From assembly GCF_000297055.2 (NCBI RefSeq), contig NC_022357.1, positions 3,006,501-3,070,500 on the forward strand: a stretch of DNA of 64,000 nucleotides, read 5' to 3'. Shown one piece after another: positions 62,562 to 64,000 of the stretch; position 1 is the stretch's first letter, and each line of letters begins with the position of its first letter. The DNA comes from Sulfuricella denitrificans skB26. GTDB lineage: Bacteria; Pseudomonadota; Gammaproteobacteria; Burkholderiales; Sulfuricellaceae. Under the pieces are notes generated by a model, which worked only from the letters and a program-made list of their open reading frames with translations, was not told where the DNA came from and ran no database searches. Made by a program: the position numbers and the translations under genes.

Positions 62562-64000
62562 CTAGCGTTGCCTGAACCACTGTTCCAGCATCATCAGCAC
62601 CCATACCATGGTGCCATGATATCCGGCGTGCTCCGCCAGATGCTGCCCGAGCAGTTTGTCGATGAACTCGGCGCGCACGATGTTGCGCGATTTCAGGCCA
62701 TTCAGGCTATCGGTGGCCAGTTCCTGCAGTGGCTTGTGATCCTGGAGCCAGACGCCGAAAGGCAGGCCGAAACCGTGCTTTTGCTTGGTGATGATCTCGC
62801 CCGGCAAAAAATCGCGCAGCGCTTCCTTGAAAAAATAACGCAGTTTTGTCCCTTTGAGTTTGAGCTCCGGTGCCAGCCCCGCCGAGAAGGCCACCATTTC
62901 GTCGTTGAGAAACGGAAAAGCCACCTCCATCCCCGCCAGTTCACAGGCCTTGACCACCTTAGGCAGGTCGTTGTCGGCGAGAGTAAACTTCAAATCAAGG
63001 GCGAGCATTTGGTTGATCAGGCTTTGGGCATGGGTTTGGCGATAAGTTTCTTTCAAGCGGGAGAGAGGCTGTCCCGGATCAACGGTGGCTAGAAATTCCC
63101 GTGTAAAAATCTCCTCATGGCCGTAACGATCGAGCAGATTGTAAGTTTCCGTGCGCGCCGGCATCAGCACCGAGGCCTGCTCGATGTAGCTGCGGGCCTT
63201 GCGCACCAGCGGCACTCTCTGGCCACCGGGCATGCCGAAAACGGCAGGTTCCAGCACCCCCTTGCGCAATAACGAGGGAATACGTTCATAGAGGGAAAAG
63301 ATATACTGCTTTGCATAACGATCGTTACCGCCAAATAGCTCGTCACCCCCGTCACCACCCAGGATCCTGTTCAGGCCGTCCGCTCTCGCCATGCGTGCGC
63401 AATAAAACGTGGGCACGGCAGAAGCGTTGCCGAAGGGCTGATCGAAGATTCCTGCAATCTGCGGAATAGCTGCCACCACGTCATCCGGAGTAACATAGTA
63501 TTCGTGATGCTCGGTAGAAAAATGTCGGGCCGCAATACGAGCGTATTCCATCTCGTCATAGCCATCGGCTTCGAAGCCGATGGAGTAGGTGCGGGCAGGC
63601 CGGCCGCCAACCTCCCCCAGGATGCCCGCGATCGTGGAACTGTCTGTCCCGCCACTGAGGAAGGCGCCAACATCCTGATCTGAGGAGGCCTCGCGCACGC
63701 TTGAGCGCAACAGCCGCAAAAATTCCTGCTTGAGCTCGTCAAAGGGACGATTTTGACCTTCCAGGAACTGCATTTCCCAGTGTTTTTTTGTTTCCGCCCT
63801 GCCCTTACTGAAAACCAGATATTCGCCCGGCAGGAGGCGCTTTTGCCCCGTGTAGATCGTGTCGGGACCAGGCACCATATGAAAATAAAGGTAATTGTAG
63901 AGGCTCTGCGGGTCGATCTCCGGTCTTGCCAACGGATGAAGAATGATAGCATCCGCCGATGAACCAAATACCAGTCCATCTCCAGAAAGTGTGTAGGAAA
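62562..64000 (-). CDS. AsnB-family amidotransferase, N-terminus cut by the window edge
   Basis: The frame is open from the window end (about 479 codons visible, no start in the window). The end of the glutaminase domain reads LSGDGLVFGSSADAI. The synthetase domain contains LSGGTDSSTIAGIL (PP-loop), LGGDGGDELFGGNDRY and KHGFGLPFGVWL. It differs from the amidotransferase at 25994, so the locus has two. By analogy with exosortase loci it may amidate a glycan uronic acid or similar. Cys2 lies outside the window, so glutaminase activity cannot be checked. Confidence 0.88.
   Translation of the reverse strand, partial: SYTLSGDGLVFGSSADAIILHPLARPEIDPQSLYNYLYFHMVPGPDTIYTGQKRLLPGEYLVFSKGRAETKKHWEMQFLEGQNRPFDELKQEFLRLLRSSVREASSDQDVGAFLSGGTDSSTIAGILGEVGGRPARTYSIGFEADGYDEMEYARIAARHFSTEHHEYYVTPDDVVAAIPQIAGIFDQPFGNASAVPTFYCARMARADGLNRILGGDGGDELFGGNDRYAKQYIFSLYERIPSLLRKGVLEPAVFGMPGGQRVPLVRKARSYIEQASVLMPARTETYNLLDRYGHEEIFTREFLATVDPGQPLSRLKETYRQTHAQSLINQMLALDLKFTLADNDLPKVVKACELAGMEVAFPFLNDEMVAFSAGLAPELKLKGTKLRYFFKEALRDFLPGEIITKQKHGFGLPFGVWLQDHKPLQELATDSLNGLKSRNIVRAEFIDKLLGQHLAEHAGYHGTMVWVLMMLEQWFRQR

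Overview
The window looks like a chromosomal piece of a Gram-negative betaproteobacterium, probably of the Nitrosomonadales/Methylophilales/Gallionellales type. This is inferred from gene order (pilMNOPQ-aroK-aroB-dgt, followed by an exosortase-A exopolysaccharide locus) and from protein signatures; no database search was possible. No rRNA, tRNA, CRISPR array or intact insertion sequence was seen.

Region 1 (1-12.4 kb) is housekeeping and envelope. It holds the 3' end of hemB, a YcgR-type PilZ protein, and a class A penicillin-binding protein (mrcA) followed by a small nucleotidyltransferase-like gene. Divergent from mrcA is the type IV pilus assembly operon pilMNOPQ, which runs into aroK, aroB and a dGTPase-like HD hydrolase.

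Region 2 (12.8-41.8 kb, all + strand) is a near-continuous operon for an exosortase A (XrtA/EpsH)-associated exopolysaccharide. In order it encodes an OPX export lipoprotein, a chain-length regulator, a tyrosine autokinase, an outer-membrane barrel, an ExeA-like ATPase, WecB, a polysaccharide deacetylase, a FemAB-like protein, a glycosyltransferase, XrtA fused to an EpsI domain, another glycosyltransferase, an AsnB-type amidotransferase, two more glycosyltransferases, an adenylate-forming (PaaK-like) enzyme, an alpha/alpha-toroid protein, a formyltransferase-like protein, an O-antigen-ligase-like protein, a sulfotransferase, a membrane-anchored NodB-like protein, more glycosyltransferases, a TPR protein and a methyltransferase.

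Region 3 (41.9-56.5 kb, all - strand) is a second, convergent glycan operon built around an ABC exporter (Wzm/Wzt with a C-terminal glycan-binding domain). It has its own WecB, sulfotransferase and alpha/alpha-toroid protein, several glycosyltransferases, an FG-GAP/ASPIC lipoprotein, and a fusion of a GT2 glycosyltransferase to a membrane segment and an alkaline-phosphatase-superfamily domain.

Region 4 (57.1-64 kb) holds a secreted beta-helix protein and a protein with three VanZ-like units (+). On the - strand are a CysN-CysC fusion whose GTPase half is visibly degenerate and an AsnB-family amidotransferase cut by the window edge.

Read together, two convergent glycan operons carry the same accessory trio (WecB, sulfotransferase, toroid protein), and an APS kinase nearby could supply PAPS. 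The working hypothesis is a locus for sulfated, amino-sugar-containing surface polysaccharides. The most unusual items are the GT2/phosphatase-superfamily fusion with Thr at the nucleophile position, the degenerate CysNC, the paired toroid proteins, the triple-VanZ protein and the duplicated start region of the tyrosine kinase. Neither a PEP-CTERM substrate for XrtA, nor a Wzx flippase, nor an initiating sugar-phosphate transferase is visible in the window.
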